Of a DNA stretch of 64,000 nucleotides, positions 10,901 to 23,228 are shown in pieces. The notes below the pieces were generated by a model. That model was not told the origin of the DNA. It did no database searches and worked only from the letters and a program-made list of their open reading frames with translations. The stretch's first letter is position 1. Each line of letters opens with the position of its first letter. The position numbers and the translations under genes were made by a program. The stretch comes from Branchiostoma lanceolatum (Eukaryota; Chordata; Leptocardii; Amphioxiformes; Branchiostomatidae): the NCBI RefSeq assembly GCF_035083965.1, contig NC_089724.1:32678352-32742351 (forward strand), read 5' to 3'.

Positions 10901-13900
10901 TGCCTGCACCTGAGTCAAGTGAGGAAATAGGTGTTAAGTGCCTTTCCTAAGGGCACAACATTAGGGCCTCCTGGGAATTTGCACTCAGAATCTTTCGAGT
11001 CAAAAACCACCTTGCCACCACACGTCTAGGTTCTTCAAAGACCACGCTCTACAGGAGCTGACTGACCAGTCCTGTACGCAGATCAACAACGACGACGTGC
11101 GGTGGGTCATCACAGTCCCCGCCATCTGGAGACAGCCGGCAAAACAGTTCATGAGAGAGGCAGCCTACAAGGTAATGGTCTTTCCTTGACTTCCCTCAAC
11201 AGCCTCACGGTCACACAATCATTTCATCTTGTTTCAATGTCGCAGCTGAAGTTATGAAGTTGAGACTTTCAACACAACACTACACAACTGTCAAAAGTCC
11301 TTCCCACTCAAGATGGTACATGGGACGACTCTCAAAATCAGTTTCAGTAGCCCTTGGGCCAGTCACAACCTTGTGCAACCTCAACAGCTGGGGGCTAGTC
11401 CACTGTTACTGGTGTGTGTTCAACTCACATACATTACTATTTACCAAATACTAAGTGCTAAGCTAAGAAATTTAGCAGCTTGCACCTTTTCTAAGTCTTT
11501 CATATGACTCAGCCGGGTATGGAACTAGTGGCTTTGTACCAAATGCAAGGCAAACACTCTAATCACTTGGCCATTGCACCTTTTTTTAACAACAAAAAGG
11601 TTTGGTACCAAACTTTTGGCTACACCTAATAAGATCTGTCAGGACAACTGACCATGCAACTCCAGACATAAACATCAACAAAAAACAAGGCATTAGAAAT
11701 AAATTACCATAAAGATAACAAAGATCGGGTTTTCGATTCCAACAAAAGCATTCATCCAGAATTTGTCTGACTTTGACAGTGGGGTTGTTTGATGACCTAT
11801 AGTGCACTGTGCTATGCCCCCAATTTCTAGATTTATAATCAATCAGTGCATGACTAATTACTTCTTGGCTGACAAATTGGGCTGAATGACAAGGAACAGA
11901 CTGACTGAACACAGTGGGCTCTAATCTTAAAATCAAGCAGAAGTAAGGATCCGGCTCATTGTCTGTGTTTTACATCTGCTGTAAGTTGCAACAATTAGTA
12001 CTTTTTGTTTTCTTCTATTTTGTAACGGTTCACCTTCTGTTAAAAAACACCGTAACGTTACAATAAGAAAAGAGTGCTAATGTTAAATGTTTCAAAAAAC
12101 AGGCATAGAATACCCAGAATGAGCTGGATACTTACATTTCTTGGAGAAAAAGGAGGTCACCATGGACCACATTTAGATTGTCAACAATCTGAGATCTAAA
12201 ACAAAAATGAGTGACACTTCTCTTAACTGCTTTATCTCAGACGCCTGAGCCTTTGACAAAACCTCAGCAGATGCAACTTGGAAATTAGCCTGTTTAGAAA
12301 GTTTGCCTGATGTTTTAGTTTTTCGAGTTGACATATTTCTCGCCACGTTACAATTAAAAGACTTAGTGTTTTCCATTTATGATTTCATCCGTACAGCCTA
12401 GATTAGCCCTTGCATTTTGCCCACGTAAATTTGCTTTTCATAACAGAGTGTCATGTGAGTTCCCAATGACTTTTATGTCATTGTTTCTACTCAGATATGT
12501 TATAAAAGCCACTTTTGTTTCCAGATGTAATGTACTTTTAGCTGATACTTGTGTGGATCAGGTTTCATCACATTGCCTGGGGCCCTGGTAATGCTTAACA
12601 GCAGGTTTAGGCAATGTTAAATAGTAAGTTTAAGAAGGCAGGTCTTAACGGTGAATCATTATTGATTGAATTCCTTTATGCACTACGCCAGATTTGGGTA
12701 TTCCCATTGGTTCAACTAGTCTGTGAACCGGATGCTCTGTTGTGTCTTTTGGTCAATCTGGGGTACAATTTCACGAGACGAATAATTTGTCCATAACACT
12801 TAACAATGAATATTGGATGAGAAAAAAATGTGCTAGGTAAAATCAAAGAGAACACATCAGCTATAATTTACCTACAATGTTTAACATTGCTTAGAGCGGC
12901 CAGCTAAGGTGAATAAAGATAACTTGCTACACTTAACAGAATAATGCTTGCAAACCCTCATCTTTCTTCCAAGGCTTTAGTCTATTTAATGCAATTTGAT
13001 GCATGTTCTCAGATGGGTCATAGAATAAAGATAACAGTTGCCAAAGTTCAAATGTGTGTTGTTCAGATCTGGGCTAAAACAATGGAAGACCAGAAGAGCA
13101 CCATGCCACCATACTATGATTACCACATGCAGTTCAAGTGTATGTGTAACATTCCTGGTGTTTCATGGCTGTCCTGCAGGCCGAGATGGTGTCCAGGGAC
13201 TACCCCGAACAGCTGCTGATAGCTCTGGAGCCAGAGGCCGCCTCCATCTACTGCAGACAGCTGCGTTATCACCAGCTGGTGGCAGATGCCAACTCTCCAC
13301 AGCCTGCTGCACCCCAGGCTACCGTAGCAGCAGACATGGCTCCAGGTGGGCAGATGTCAAAGTGTTCCACTCCTGAGGCATTTAGTTAAAAGTTAAAATC
13401 CTCCCACACCATTATTGATGTATAGGGCGGTGCCCATCTCCGTTTCATAGCCCTGGGCCACACTGTGGTGCAATCACTGTAGCCGGGGGCTAGTCCACTG
13501 GCAGTGAAGTGTGTTTAACTTCCATACTGTCATATTGGTATGACTCAATGCGCCTCTTGTCCAGAGGTGTCCTACCTGGGGCTTGAACCCCAGTCCTTCT
13601 GGTCCAAGTAATTTGAACCAGATGTGGCAGAGTAGCAAAGGCGCAGACCACTACACCACAGGGACACCCCCACTCCTGAGGCATTGCCAAAAGTTAAGTT
13701 GTCACTGACAGTGAGTCCCAGTGAGTCACAAGGGGAACTTTTTGGCAGTGCCATAGGGGTGGAGCCGTTTTCCCTGCAATTTGTTGGAACAATTTTTTTT
13801 AATGAAAACTATTTTGTCCAAATGTTTTCTAGGTGTACTTGTATGGCAACTGAATTTTACTAAATCATATCTGTTCATAGTAAGTAAAATGCAATACAAT

Positions 13901-16900
13901 TCATAAATTTTCGCTATTTGTGATAACGTTGCAGAAACTTTGTTAACTTTAGATTTGATTAGATTCCTTCAGGTTTACATAACTTGAACTAATACAACAA
14001 CATGTATTCACAACATAGTACATTGTCAACTGAAAACTGTGTTTGTATTGCCTTCTATGTTGTAATAGGTCAATAAAATTGGTATACTTAACTATAGTTA
14101 TTTCATCCATTAGTAAGGTGTATCAGTAATTTTTTTGTAATTTTGGGCCCTTCTTTAACACTCTCTTTCCACTAGATGCTGCAACCGTTAAGAGACATAA
14201 AAATTGACAGATTGCACAATGAATTTCGAAGATGCAGGAATTTTTTCACATCTTGGGTGTTTTGTTGTCTTTTAAGTCATCATGCATCATATTCTGATCA
14301 TTAAAATCAAGGGTCACAAATCCATATCATGGTCACTCAATGGTCACTCATCTGCCATCACCAAATGTAATTTTCATGATCTCCAATTACTGTAATTAGT
14401 GTACATACGTTATACGTTATGTCATGCTGTTCATTATGTTGTCGTTGTCATTGGCATTGTATGTACTGTTATGTCTACTTTTTTTATTGTTATGTCGAGT
14501 TAGAAGTCCAGGAAGACTAGTGGTGTGCCTTAGGGCACATCACTAATGGATTTTCTCAATAAACTCAATAAACTCAATCACCGTCTGGTGGAAACACAAC
14601 CCGGCCTCACTGATTGACAGCAGCAGGGTGGATTAGTTGATCAGGTTATGACCGGTGCATGTTGTCCTACAGGTGACCGGTACATGGTGGTGGACTGTGG
14701 AGGGGGGACCGTGGACCTGACTGTGCACCAGCTGGAGGAGGAGCCACTGGGGGGTCTGAAGGAGCTGCACAAGGCTTCGGGTATGTACTTCAACCTCTCA
14801 GCGGGGGGGGGGGGGGGGGGGGGGTTTGGTGGGGGGTTGGTACATGTCCCTGTGGCACAAGCGGTGTAACACAACCCAATTGCTTGGCCATATGGATTAA
14901 ATTCCGTTGACACATAGGCTAGAGTTCAATCACAGGGTCACCCCTAGCTCTGACATGTTGTAAGGGATCGCATTTGTCATTTCAGATGGTGACGTAAAGC
15001 CGGCGGCCCCACGTATGACTGAGGTTCAGGTGTAACCCTCAAACCTCTGCACATAAAAGAACCCAACACACTTATTGAGAAGAGAAGGGGTGACCCGGTG
15101 TGCTTGGCTGAAAATGCGAGCCATAGCAAAGCTGCATTGCACAATAGAAAAGTGTCATGCTAGGTCCCATCCACAGTCAACCATTTTACCTTTTTACCTT
15201 AATTTACCTGAGGAACAGCTGTGTCATACTTTTCACCTGAGTGAAATACTAGCTGTGCGCCTAATTTTTGACACTGGATGCACTGGTGCATCTGAAAATT
15301 TTTGTAGGGTTACATACATATGAAGACACTATTGTACATTAGTCAGTGTGAACATCATTCAGTACCAAGGACAGCTATAGCTATGTCAGTGTGAACATCA
15401 TTCAGTACCTAGGGCAGGGATAGCTATGTCAGTGCAAACGTCATTCAGTACCTAGGGCAGGGATAGCAGTATGTCTGTGCAAACATCATTCAGTACCTAG
15501 GGCAGGGATAGCAATGTCAGTGTGAACATCATTCAGTACCAAGGACAGGGATAGCAATGTCAGTGCAAACATCATTCAGTACCTAGGGCAGGGATAGCAA
15601 TATGTCAGTGCAAACATCATTCAGTACCTAGGACAGGGATAGCAATGTCAGCGTGAACATCATTCAGTACCAAGGACAGGGATAGCAATGTCAGTGCAAA
15701 CATCATTCAGTACCTAGGGCAGGTATAGCAATATGTCAGTGCAAACATCATTCAGTACCTAGGACAGGGATAGCAATGTCAGTGTGAACATCATTCGGTA
15801 CCTAGGGCAGGGATAGCAATGTCAGTGCAAACATCATTCAGTACCAAGGACAGGGATAGCAATGTCAGTGCAAACTCATTCAGTACCTAGGGCAGGGATA
15901 GCAATGTCAGTGCGAACATCATTCAGTACCAAGGACAGGGATAGCAATGTCAGTGCAAACATCATTCAGTACCTAGGGCAGGGATAGCAATGTGAGTGCA
16001 AACGTCATTCAGTACCTAGGGCAGGGATAGCTATGTCAGTGTGAACATCATTCGGTACCTAGGACAGGGATAGCAATGTCAGTGCAAACATCATTCAGTA
16101 CCTAGGACAGGGATAGCAATGTCAGTGCAAACATCATTCAGTACCAAGGACAGGGATAGCAATGTCAGTGCAAACATCATTCAGTACCTAGGACAGGGAT
16201 AGCAATGTCAGTGCAAACATCAATCAGTACCTAGGACAGGGATAGCAATGTCAGTGCAAACATCATTCAGTACCTAGGACAGGGATAGCAATGTCAGTGC
16301 AAACGTCATTCAGTCCCAAGGACAGGGATAGCAATGTCAGTGCAAACATCATTCAGTACCAAGGACAGGGATAGCAATGTCAGTGCAAACATCATTCAGT
16401 ACCAAGGACAGGGATAGCAATGTCAGTGCAAACATCATTCAGTAACAAGGACAGGGATAGCAATGTCAGTGCAAACATCATTCAGTACCAAGGACAGGGA
16501 TAGCAATGTCAGTGCAAACATCATTCAGTACCAAAGACAGGGATAGCAATGTCAGTGCAAACATCATTCAGTTACAAGGACAGGGATAGCAATGTCAGTG
16601 CAAACATCAATCAGTACCAAGGACAGGGATAGCAATGTCAGTGTGACTACCATTCTGTACCAAGGACAGGAGTAGTAATTTCTGTGTGAACATCATTCAG
16701 CATTACGGACAGGAATAGCAATGTCAGTGCAAACATCACTTAGTTTATTCTCCACCTTTTTTAAAAGCATTTGTTTGGTGATCTTTGATTAACCATTGTA
16801 AACAAATGGCAGACATTAGGACAATCTGAGTTAAAGAGATTTGTATCAAAATTGGCTCAAAGCTTCAATGGTCTCTTTTTAATTCCAGGAGGGCCCTATG

Positions 16901-17889
16901 GATCAATCGGAGTGGACGAAGCTTTTGAACAACTTCTTCACAACATCTTTGGCAGCGAGTTCATCGAGCAGTTCAAGCGGAAGCGCCCGGCGGGCTGGGT
17001 GGACCTGCTGGTGGCGTTTGAAGCCCGGAAGCGAGCGGCCAGCCCGTACAAGACCAACCCTCTCAACGTCTCCCTCCCCTTCTCCTTCATCGACTACTTC
17101 AAGAAGACAAAGGGCAGCAGTGTGGAGGCGGCCATACGGAGGAGCGGTTACAAGTACATCAAATGGTCATCACAAGGCATGCTGCGAATGAGCCCGGAGG
17201 CCATGCGTGAGCTGTTCCTTCCTACAATAAGTAAGATCGTGGGCCAGGTCATCACTGTCCTCCAGAAACCGGACGTTGCGGGAATCAAGTACCTGTTCCT
17301 GGTTGGAGGCTTTTCGGAGTCGCCGCTCCTTCAGCACGAGCTGCGTGCGGCGGTGGGGCAGTCCGTCCGCGTCATGATCCCGCAGGACGTCGGACTCAGC
17401 ATCCTGAAAGGCGCCGTGCTGTTCGGACTGGACCCGTCCGTCATCAGGGTCCGGCGATCTGCGCTGACGTACGGGGTCGGCATTCTGAACAAATTTGTGT
17501 ACGGGAAGCACCCGCCCGAAAAACTCATCATCAAAGACGGCGTGGAGTGGTGCACGGACGTGTTCGACACTTTCGTGACTATCGACCAATCTGTGGCCAT
17601 CGGGGACAGGGTGACGAGGAGTTACACCCCGGCCAGGCACAGCCAGACCAACATCGTCATCAACATCTACTGCAGCGAGCGCGAGAACGTACAGTACATC
17701 ACGGAGACTCACGTGCAGAAGTGCGGTACGCTGAAGCTGGACCTGACGCGGTCGGACTACACGGTCGCCCCGCACCGGCGGGAACTACAGACCACCATGC
17801 AATTTGGGGACACAGAGATCAGAGTCACAGCACTGGACATTCTCACATGTACATCGGTCAAAGCCACCATTGATTTCCTCAACAAATAG
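7991..17889 (+). CDS. HSPA12-like Hsp70-family ATPase (complete, seven exons)
   Basis: Exons: 7991-8456, 9532-9953, 10333-10412, 11030-11171, 13180-13345, 14673-14780, 16889-17889. All junctions are GT/AG and every phase matches, giving 794 residues; vertebrate HSPA12A/B are shorter, near 680. Residues 1-155 (exon 1) are a polar, Ser/Glu-rich N-terminal extension. The nucleotide-binding fold follows: phosphate-1 loop [13 protein letters not shown] at about 209-221, the family-typical [18 protein letters not shown] in exon 4, phosphate-2 [15 protein letters not shown] at about 431-445, and adenosine motif [13 protein letters not shown] at 597-609. As in this family, there is no classical Hsp70 substrate-binding lid. 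The protein is expected to be cytosolic and to bind ATP; its clients are unknown. The start was chosen at 7991 because the same frame further upstream runs through MITE sequence. HSPA12 relatives are multi-copy in several invertebrates, so orthology to 12A or 12B is not implied. Confidence 0.9.
8557..8672. repeat. CGACGA-type repeat fragment in intron 1
   Basis: The order GCAAAATTCAGCT, CTTGTTA, TTTGTCGG, TTGAAAAT and TCAAAATCGTGCGACGAC is shared with 26476-26620 and with the right half of 30362-30980. It is a fragment of a dispersed MITE family. Confidence 0.55.
8675..8755. repeat. Short perfect hairpin
   Basis: TTAACCTTCTCCCTGCT is followed about 47 bases later by its exact reverse complement AGCAGGGAGAAGGTTAA. 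It lies in intron 1 of the HSPA12-like gene. Confidence 0.75.
9985..10300 (+). repeat. Divergent copy of the CATAACTCGAGAAG repeat in intron 2
   Basis: It contains ATGTTTTCGTGTCTCTGTGT, TAACTCGAGAAGTTGTGGAT, CACCTAGTGGCTTTCTGCAG and TACTGCAGCAGGACTT in the order found in the larger copies at 36.4, 40.5 and 43.9 kb. It is degraded but recognisable. Confidence 0.55.
10645..10694. repeat. (GTTT)n microsatellite
   Basis: About twelve consecutive GTTT units lie in intron 3 of the HSPA12-like gene. Confidence 0.9.
10770..11029. repeat. SINE-like repeat, family 2, supplying a splice acceptor
   Basis: It begins with a hairpin-like GATTTGATCCACC...GGTGGATCAAATC and continues with AAGTGTGGTGGGCTCTTTA, GTGCCTTTCCTAAGGGCACA and GAATCTTTCGAGTCAAAAAC, an order related to 3480-3745 and 14940-15165. 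The CGTCTAG acceptor of HSPA12-like exon 4 is at its right edge. Confidence 0.5.
11390..11590 (-). repeat. tRNA-derived SINE, family 3 (copy 1)
   Basis: On the minus strand the head reads GGCCAAGTGATTAGAGTG (A box) and AGTTCCATACCC (B box). The distal part contains the complement of GGGGGCTAGTCCACTG, which is also present in the copy at 13470-13672. It lies in intron 4 of the HSPA12-like gene. Confidence 0.55.
11600..13000. other. Intron 4 interior, nothing recognised
   Basis: There are short open frames on both strands but no splice-bounded coding segment or recognisable repeat boundary. A Lys/Ser-rich minus-strand frame near 12173-12376 could be a transposon ORF1 remnant, but this cannot be supported. 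Confidence 0.3.
13470..13672 (-). repeat. tRNA-derived SINE, family 3 (copy 2)
   Basis: On the minus strand: TGTCCCTGTGGTGTAGTGG (A-box region), GGGGTTCAAGCCCCAG (B box with paired arm), then the shared GGGGGCTAGTCCACTG segment in complement. The anticodon-arm region is not canonical, so it is a SINE head rather than a tRNA gene. It lies in intron 5 of the HSPA12-like gene. Confidence 0.6.
14803..14824 (+). repeat. 22-base G homopolymer next to a splice donor
   Basis: An uninterrupted run of about 22 G begins 23 bases after the donor of HSPA12-like exon 6 (exon end 14780). It could form a G-quadruplex in DNA or pre-mRNA, and its length may be an assembly approximation. Confidence 0.85.
14940..15165. 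repeat. SINE-like repeat, family 2 (inverted copy)
   Basis: It matches 3480-3745 in reverse complement, with shared words CACATAAAAGAACCCAACAC and GAGAAGAGAAGGGGTGACCC. It lies in intron 6 of the HSPA12-like gene. Confidence 0.6.
15341..16740. repeat. 43-bp minisatellite, about 32 units
   Basis: The unit is ATGTCAGTGCAAACATCATT followed by CAGTACCAAGGACAGGGATAGCA. Variants differ at CCTAGGGCAGG, CCTAGGACAGG or CCAAGGACAGG, and some units gain an extra AT. In the left half the variants recur in a three-unit order; the right half is nearly uniform. It fills most of intron 6 of the HSPA12-like gene. Confidence 0.92.
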
Positions 17890-17996
17890 AGCCAGGTACT
17901 GGGGGAACAAAACTCTACCACAGAGACATTCAAACCGGTTGTCATTGTTAATGCTTTGGAAATTTAATGCTATGTTTCCGATTATGGTCCTGAAAT

Positions 17997-18002
17997 AATA
18001 AA
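17997..18002 (+). terminator. Polyadenylation signal of the HSPA12-like gene
   Basis: AATAAA lies 108 bases after the stop codon (17887-17889), and no closer consensus hexamer is seen. Confidence 0.65.
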
Positions 18003-20740
18003 GGTGGTATTTTTTTTATAGATTTCGGCCAAAGAGACTCAACAAATACAGACTGAACATTGTAATACTGAAATGCATCAGGACACTGGTATTTTCAACA
18101 TTGTACAAGCACAATTTTCTATGGCAACAGAACTGAAAACATGTTGGAAAACAATTCTGCAATATGTTCATCATTCAGATAAAAAATAGTATGTTCCTTG
18201 CCAACAAAAAAGAGGCTAGGGTTGGCAGGTTTTTGCTAGGGTCGGCCGAGTTAACTGGAAACACAACATTTTTGCCCTGTACTAATCAATATGTTATTTC
18301 TCGTAAAATCATGGAGAGTGAATAGAATTACCTAACTTTTGCAGCACATGAGAATAATCTGTAGAATTAATCATCACTGTTTGCACAGTATCATTGTAAA
18401 GCATTATGCAACCTTGTTGTCAACCTGTGCAAAAAGCAATTCAAATATAATTCTCTGTGTTGACATGTCTGTATATGCCAACAATCAGAATCATATTCTT
18501 TGTGAAGAATTATTTTGTGTCATCTATTTGTCAGAGCAAGTACCTGGGTAAAATGATGCCCCACCACGCACATCTCTCCCTCATGCATCACTGACGCCCC
18601 CTGTCTACATCAATTGGAACTACAATGTACAGTAATGAAATACTGCATGTTCAAACACTTGTAACAACTTGATTAGCAGAGATGAATAGAATCTTGTCCT
18701 AAGTGTATGAATATGACGATTCAATTATCATACCAATATTTCAAAAAAGTTACCTTTTATTCTAGTATTCCTTAGTTTTTCAATTTCTTGACAAAACCAT
18801 TGTTTTTATAGTTACAAAAGTATGTAGAGGATGTGGTGGTTTGAGCTTATGCCATAGTAAATTTCATGTCTTCAAGATCTATTAGAAGTTGTGAAGTATA
18901 TCTGTGCAATGACAACATTTTGATGGCACAATGTTTGAATGTTCACAATGTCATACCCTTAGCAAACCATGCATATGTAACGTTACACCAAATATATCAT
19001 TATCCAGTATCAATATCAGTAACAATCGTTATATGTTGTCAGCCGTGTTGCCGAGTTTATACGTAAATTGTATTAAATGTTCTGGTACTAAAAAAAACTG
19101 CCTGTGTCGGCTGGTAATGTGTTTGATCGAATGGTCCTTGTAGGTAAGCAATAAATTCCCTGCTTTGATATACATACTTTCTCAACCAGACCATACTTAA
19201 CCATTTCGATACATTTGTGCGTTCTGTGTAATGTTGTTTTGGTTCGCTCCCGAGAAACGTACTGACGTAACATCACCAATTAACGTCCGATTTATTCAAA
19301 ACGTATTTATCTTAAAACCGCGCGGACAGAGCCAAATTTCAAACCCATGGGCAGAAATATCAGCTCTTCTAAAAAGAAAATGCATAGTCTGTAAGTTTTT
19401 CTCCGCCTGTTTAACGCCGTGCGAGCATGTATTTATACTGAGGTACATGATGAAGAATTGTGCTAGGGTAACCAATTATCGTCCACTTCTGAATCTTTCC
19501 CCTTCTAGCGCTATGCTTGAAGAACATGCACAGTAATTGTCCAAAGTAGTCTGCAGACAAATTATAGTAAAATCACTACGTCTGTCCGGCCACTTGCTTA
19601 ACGCGATGGAAAAAAAACAATGTTTATCTGTAAATTTCCCCCACATGCGCGGCACGTGGCGTTCACGTGGTAAACGCATGGCGATTATGTTTTGCTATGC
19701 AAAAATTAAAGAGATGGCTAAGGATCATACTTATGATGTTCTTTATTGCTCATGAGAACAGGCTTTGGCATAATACACCGCGACATGTGGACATGAGCCA
19801 AACCGGACGTGAATAGGTTCTGCACGTAAATAGGTCATGTTACGTTAGTAGGTTATAACTCCTAACTCCTAAGTTAGCCAATACTCGAAATACTGAATGT
19901 ATGCCAAGTGTGTTAACATCAATCAAATTGCAAATATATATAATTGAACTGTATTTATGACCGAATAAGGGCGGAATGTACTACGTACTGACCCTTACCA
20001 CTTCCCTCATGACCTCAATGAAAAGCGGCCTACGTGCTTGTGAATAAACAAAGGTTCAAACAATCAAACAAACATGCTTCAAAAGCCGCTGATTTGTGGT
20101 GATTGGTGGTTCCAGCACCAAGGACAGGTTGACATTGCGAAAATCACAGTTTCCGCTTTAAACATGAATCGGTTAGGAATACATGTATAATAATCTCGAA
20201 CAAAAGCAAAATTTTACACATTGCTGTTCCGCAAATGTCCAACACGGTTGCGTCACAAGAACGCCATCTAGCGTCCTAACAACGAACAACAGTGCGACAC
20301 GGAACTCTAGTAAGCGTCTTTCTGCTTCTTAGCTTTCGTATAGGTAGATTTTCCGGCCAGAGTGGCAGATATATGTACTAGTACTTTTTTGAATTACCTC
20401 CTGGCGGAGTTGTCTCTTATCGAAAAGGAAAAGTCGGGTAAACGCCAAAGTTAAAAGCCACCCTCCACGCAGGAACTGGTCAGGGAAGTTTCGGTACTGA
20501 CAGGTTCATGACAATAGTCCAGCTTGGTGAGGAAAATTCGGAGGCCTACAAGTCATCTGAGTTCACATTTTGGTATGGCCTCATCTCATCTGTCCCTTGG
20601 TCTAACTATTTGACCAATGGGCACCACAGAAGATCTGGTAACCGGTTTTCTCCGCCATTTTCTGTTTATCTTAGTGTTTGTTTCCCTTAGCATCATGCCA
20701 GTCCATTCTCTGATACTATCCTCTCTCGTTTTCCGTTGCC
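18003..20740. other. Gene-poor spacer
   Basis: No splice-bounded coding exon, long open frame or RNA gene was recognised on either strand. The sequence is AT-rich, with only short frames. Confidence 0.4.
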
Positions 20741-20744
20741 TACC

Positions 20745-20880
20745 CCTCTTTCTTGCCTGGAAGGTTCATTGCATCCTAGTTTTGGCTAGTCCCGATGACC
20801 GTGACACATGGCCGTACCACTTTAGTTTTGGTACATGCGCGTGACAGACCAAAAATACGGAAACTGATTCGTATGCTTTA
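20745..20880 (-). mobile_element. LINE 3'-end coding remnant
   Basis: The minus-strand frame ends KLKWYGHVSRSSGLAKTRMQ before a stop. The pattern (K)LKWYGHV.RSSGLAKT is characteristic of the C-terminal region of RTE/CR1-type reverse-transcriptase ORFs. A related remnant is at 57430-57690. Confidence 0.6.
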
Positions 20881-21289
20881 AGGTTAAACAGGCCTTCTTT
20901 CCGTTGAACTGTGATGTACTGATGAGCGACCAAAAACTGATCAGATCGCCCAAGTGGGTATCTCACCGGACTGCGCCAAATTGCGAGAAGCATTCGCAAA
21001 GCGGCGCAAGTTGTTGCCTGAAATTGCGAATGTTTAGAAAATCAGCAAAATGCCACAAATGGGCGCAAATATGACAGAACGGCAGAATCACGGCAACATC
21101 CTCTTTGATGAATTTTAATCAGTGTGCACTGTTTTTAGTTCAGTGGCAACACTTGAATTTCCAATAAAGTTATCTTGTATCTGATTCAGAGCCGAAACTG
21201 AAAATGTGACATTATTAATGCCTTCCGGGCATGGCCATTTAGTTTGTAGCGGTCACGTATTTTACAACTTACGAAAATTCTCAGCAAAC

Positions 21290-21720
21290 TTTCAAATCTT
21301 TCAAATCTTTATTTGTTTGAACCAACATCACAGAAGTAACATATACAGGTACATGCACTTCTGAATTGCGTTGATCTTACATATAACATACCTATGTATA
21401 CAATAAAACATAACAACAAACTACGACGCAGACTACAATTGACTGTTGTACAGACGGATGGTTTAGTGGAGGAAAGAGTTGTACAGTCTGTTCGTCCTGG
21501 CTAAGGGGACACTTATTCGGCCAGAGTTCCTTAGAGACCTTCCAGTGCCCACCGATTTCCTAGTACAATTTGGCGAAATCCAGCGAGCTTGCCAATTTAG
21601 CTGTCCGCCACCCCTGCCCCTTAAAAACTGCTGTTTCTGTGAAATATCATAAGCTTCGGCTGTTTTGAACCAGTTCAAATTCGAGGTTTTTAAGTCTTTC
21701 AAATATCCTGAATAGAGATT
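21290..21720 (-). mobile_element. Probable LINE 3' end
   Basis: The minus-strand frame ends with RTNRLYNSFLH, resembling the conserved C-terminus of LINE ORF2 proteins (R..R...SF....IR.WN), just before an AT-rich 3' flank. Only the tail is visible. Confidence 0.35.
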
Positions 21721-21744
21721 ATTATGACTAACTAAAATACCCCC

Positions 21745-21905
21745 TCCTTTGATGAACGTTATTAATGAAAATTAGACATCCAGGTAAACGATATCAAAAG
21801 ACAAATCAATCTCTGCAACTGGATAAGACACAGATGTTACTTCCGGACGTTTCGAGTAACATCGAGCTTCTTCAACGTCACTAGAATGAACTGTCAGAAC
21901 GAGTC
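21745..21905 (+). mobile_element. AACTGGATA foldback MITE, fragment 1
   Basis: It contains GAACGTTATTAATG, TTAGACATCCAGGTAAACGA and TGCAACTGGATAAGACACAG in the same order as the full element at 42172-42362 read on the minus strand. Confidence 0.5.
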
Positions 21906-21999
21906 AATACTAGCACATGAGCTGCGACTGGAAAAAAACTGTTTGATGAATAACGAGAGGAGACCGTTGAGTGACCGTTGAACAACCAAAACTTTGACA

Positions 22000-23220
22000 G
22001 AACTCTCACAGCCCTTACCAGTACCTGAGAAGATGTAGCCACTATCTATTTAAATGAAAAGTAATCTTTTAATCAGATCATCGATTAACATTTTAGATTA
22101 ATCCAGTTATCCCAAAGGCGATTAGTTCTAACACTAGTAACAGCGACAAACAACTACAAGCGCTGTCCCAAGGGACGTTAAGTGAAGTTGTTGGGTGAAG
22201 TTGATTAATTCATAAATCCAGCTCGCTGATTGGTTGTCGCTAAATCGGAATGATGCGGGAAGGGGTAATTTTGATACCCATCTCAACTACAAAATGTACT
22301 TGACATTAGTTTTATCAATAGGGAATCTGTTCCATGTATTCCGCCTTTGAAATAAGAGAGAGGGAAAAGAGGAAAAGAAAGGTGACCGAATAGAAGAAAG
22401 AAAAGGGGCGTTGTGTTAAGCCATGTACTAACGTTAGGCATTACAAATGAGGTTTAAATAAGTGCAGACACTGTGTCGAATCGAACTAGTTGGTCATTGT
22501 GCTCTACTAAATAGGCGCGCAGCCGTGTGTTCACATAATGAAACACTGGGCAGTCTATCGGAGCTTATTCGCACCACTAAGCACCAAAGCAGCACACCAA
22601 ATGAGTATAGCCTCCGCCTGGCCTTCCTACGGGCGTATGGATCGTAGAATTCGGTAAGAAAGGAATGATTGGCCAGTAGGGCCGGTCCACGGTAAGGTCA
22701 ATAAAAACCTACGCTTGCAAATGAAACACTCGGGTGGCCAAAGTTCCCGGCCTGGCAAATATTGTCCCTGGCTATAGCTGGCGTAGTTAGTCTGGTAGAG
22801 ACTACAATGAGAACGTTGTTGTACTGTTATTTCGAACTATAAAGGAAATTTTGTCTCAATTCTTTCCATCTTTATGGGGAATGTAAACTAACTTGTCAGT
22901 GTTTTGTGGTGCACAAGTACTATTTTCACAGTAGGAGAGAAATAATAAACGCTTCTCTCAACCCAGCACCCACAGTAGTACACTTTTTCATTTTGTCCCA
23001 ACCTCGGCGGGACGCTTGTCGACTTGCTCAACTGTGAAATGAGTAAGATTGTGTGGCAAAGGGACCGGCTTTATTTAATATTGTCGCAGGAGAACTCAAG
23101 CGTGTGATGGGAGTGAGTTCATCCTGTTAGCAAATTGGAGTAGGTTTGACAAGCTCGGAACAAATTATCCTGAAAGTAACATCCGCCGAACCCCCTGAGA
23201 CGCAGCTGGCCATAGGTTGG
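22000..23220. other. Spacer, nothing recognised
   Basis: Only short open frames are present. No repeat boundary or gene feature could be supported. Confidence 0.3.
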
Positions 23221-23228
23221 TCTACAGG

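Noticed and set aside
13490..13672. tRNA-like sequence with A and B boxes (minus strand)
   Set aside because: The anticodon arm is not canonical and it is joined to a body shared with another copy at 11390-11590, so it is a SINE head, not a tRNA gene.
15341..16740. CRISPR-like regular repeats
   Set aside because: Units are contiguous with no unique spacers, and the array lies in an intron of a eukaryotic gene; it is a minisatellite.
17170..17775. 201-codon minus-strand frame opposite HSPA12-like exon 7
   Set aside because: It is the antisense shadow of a strongly supported coding exon.
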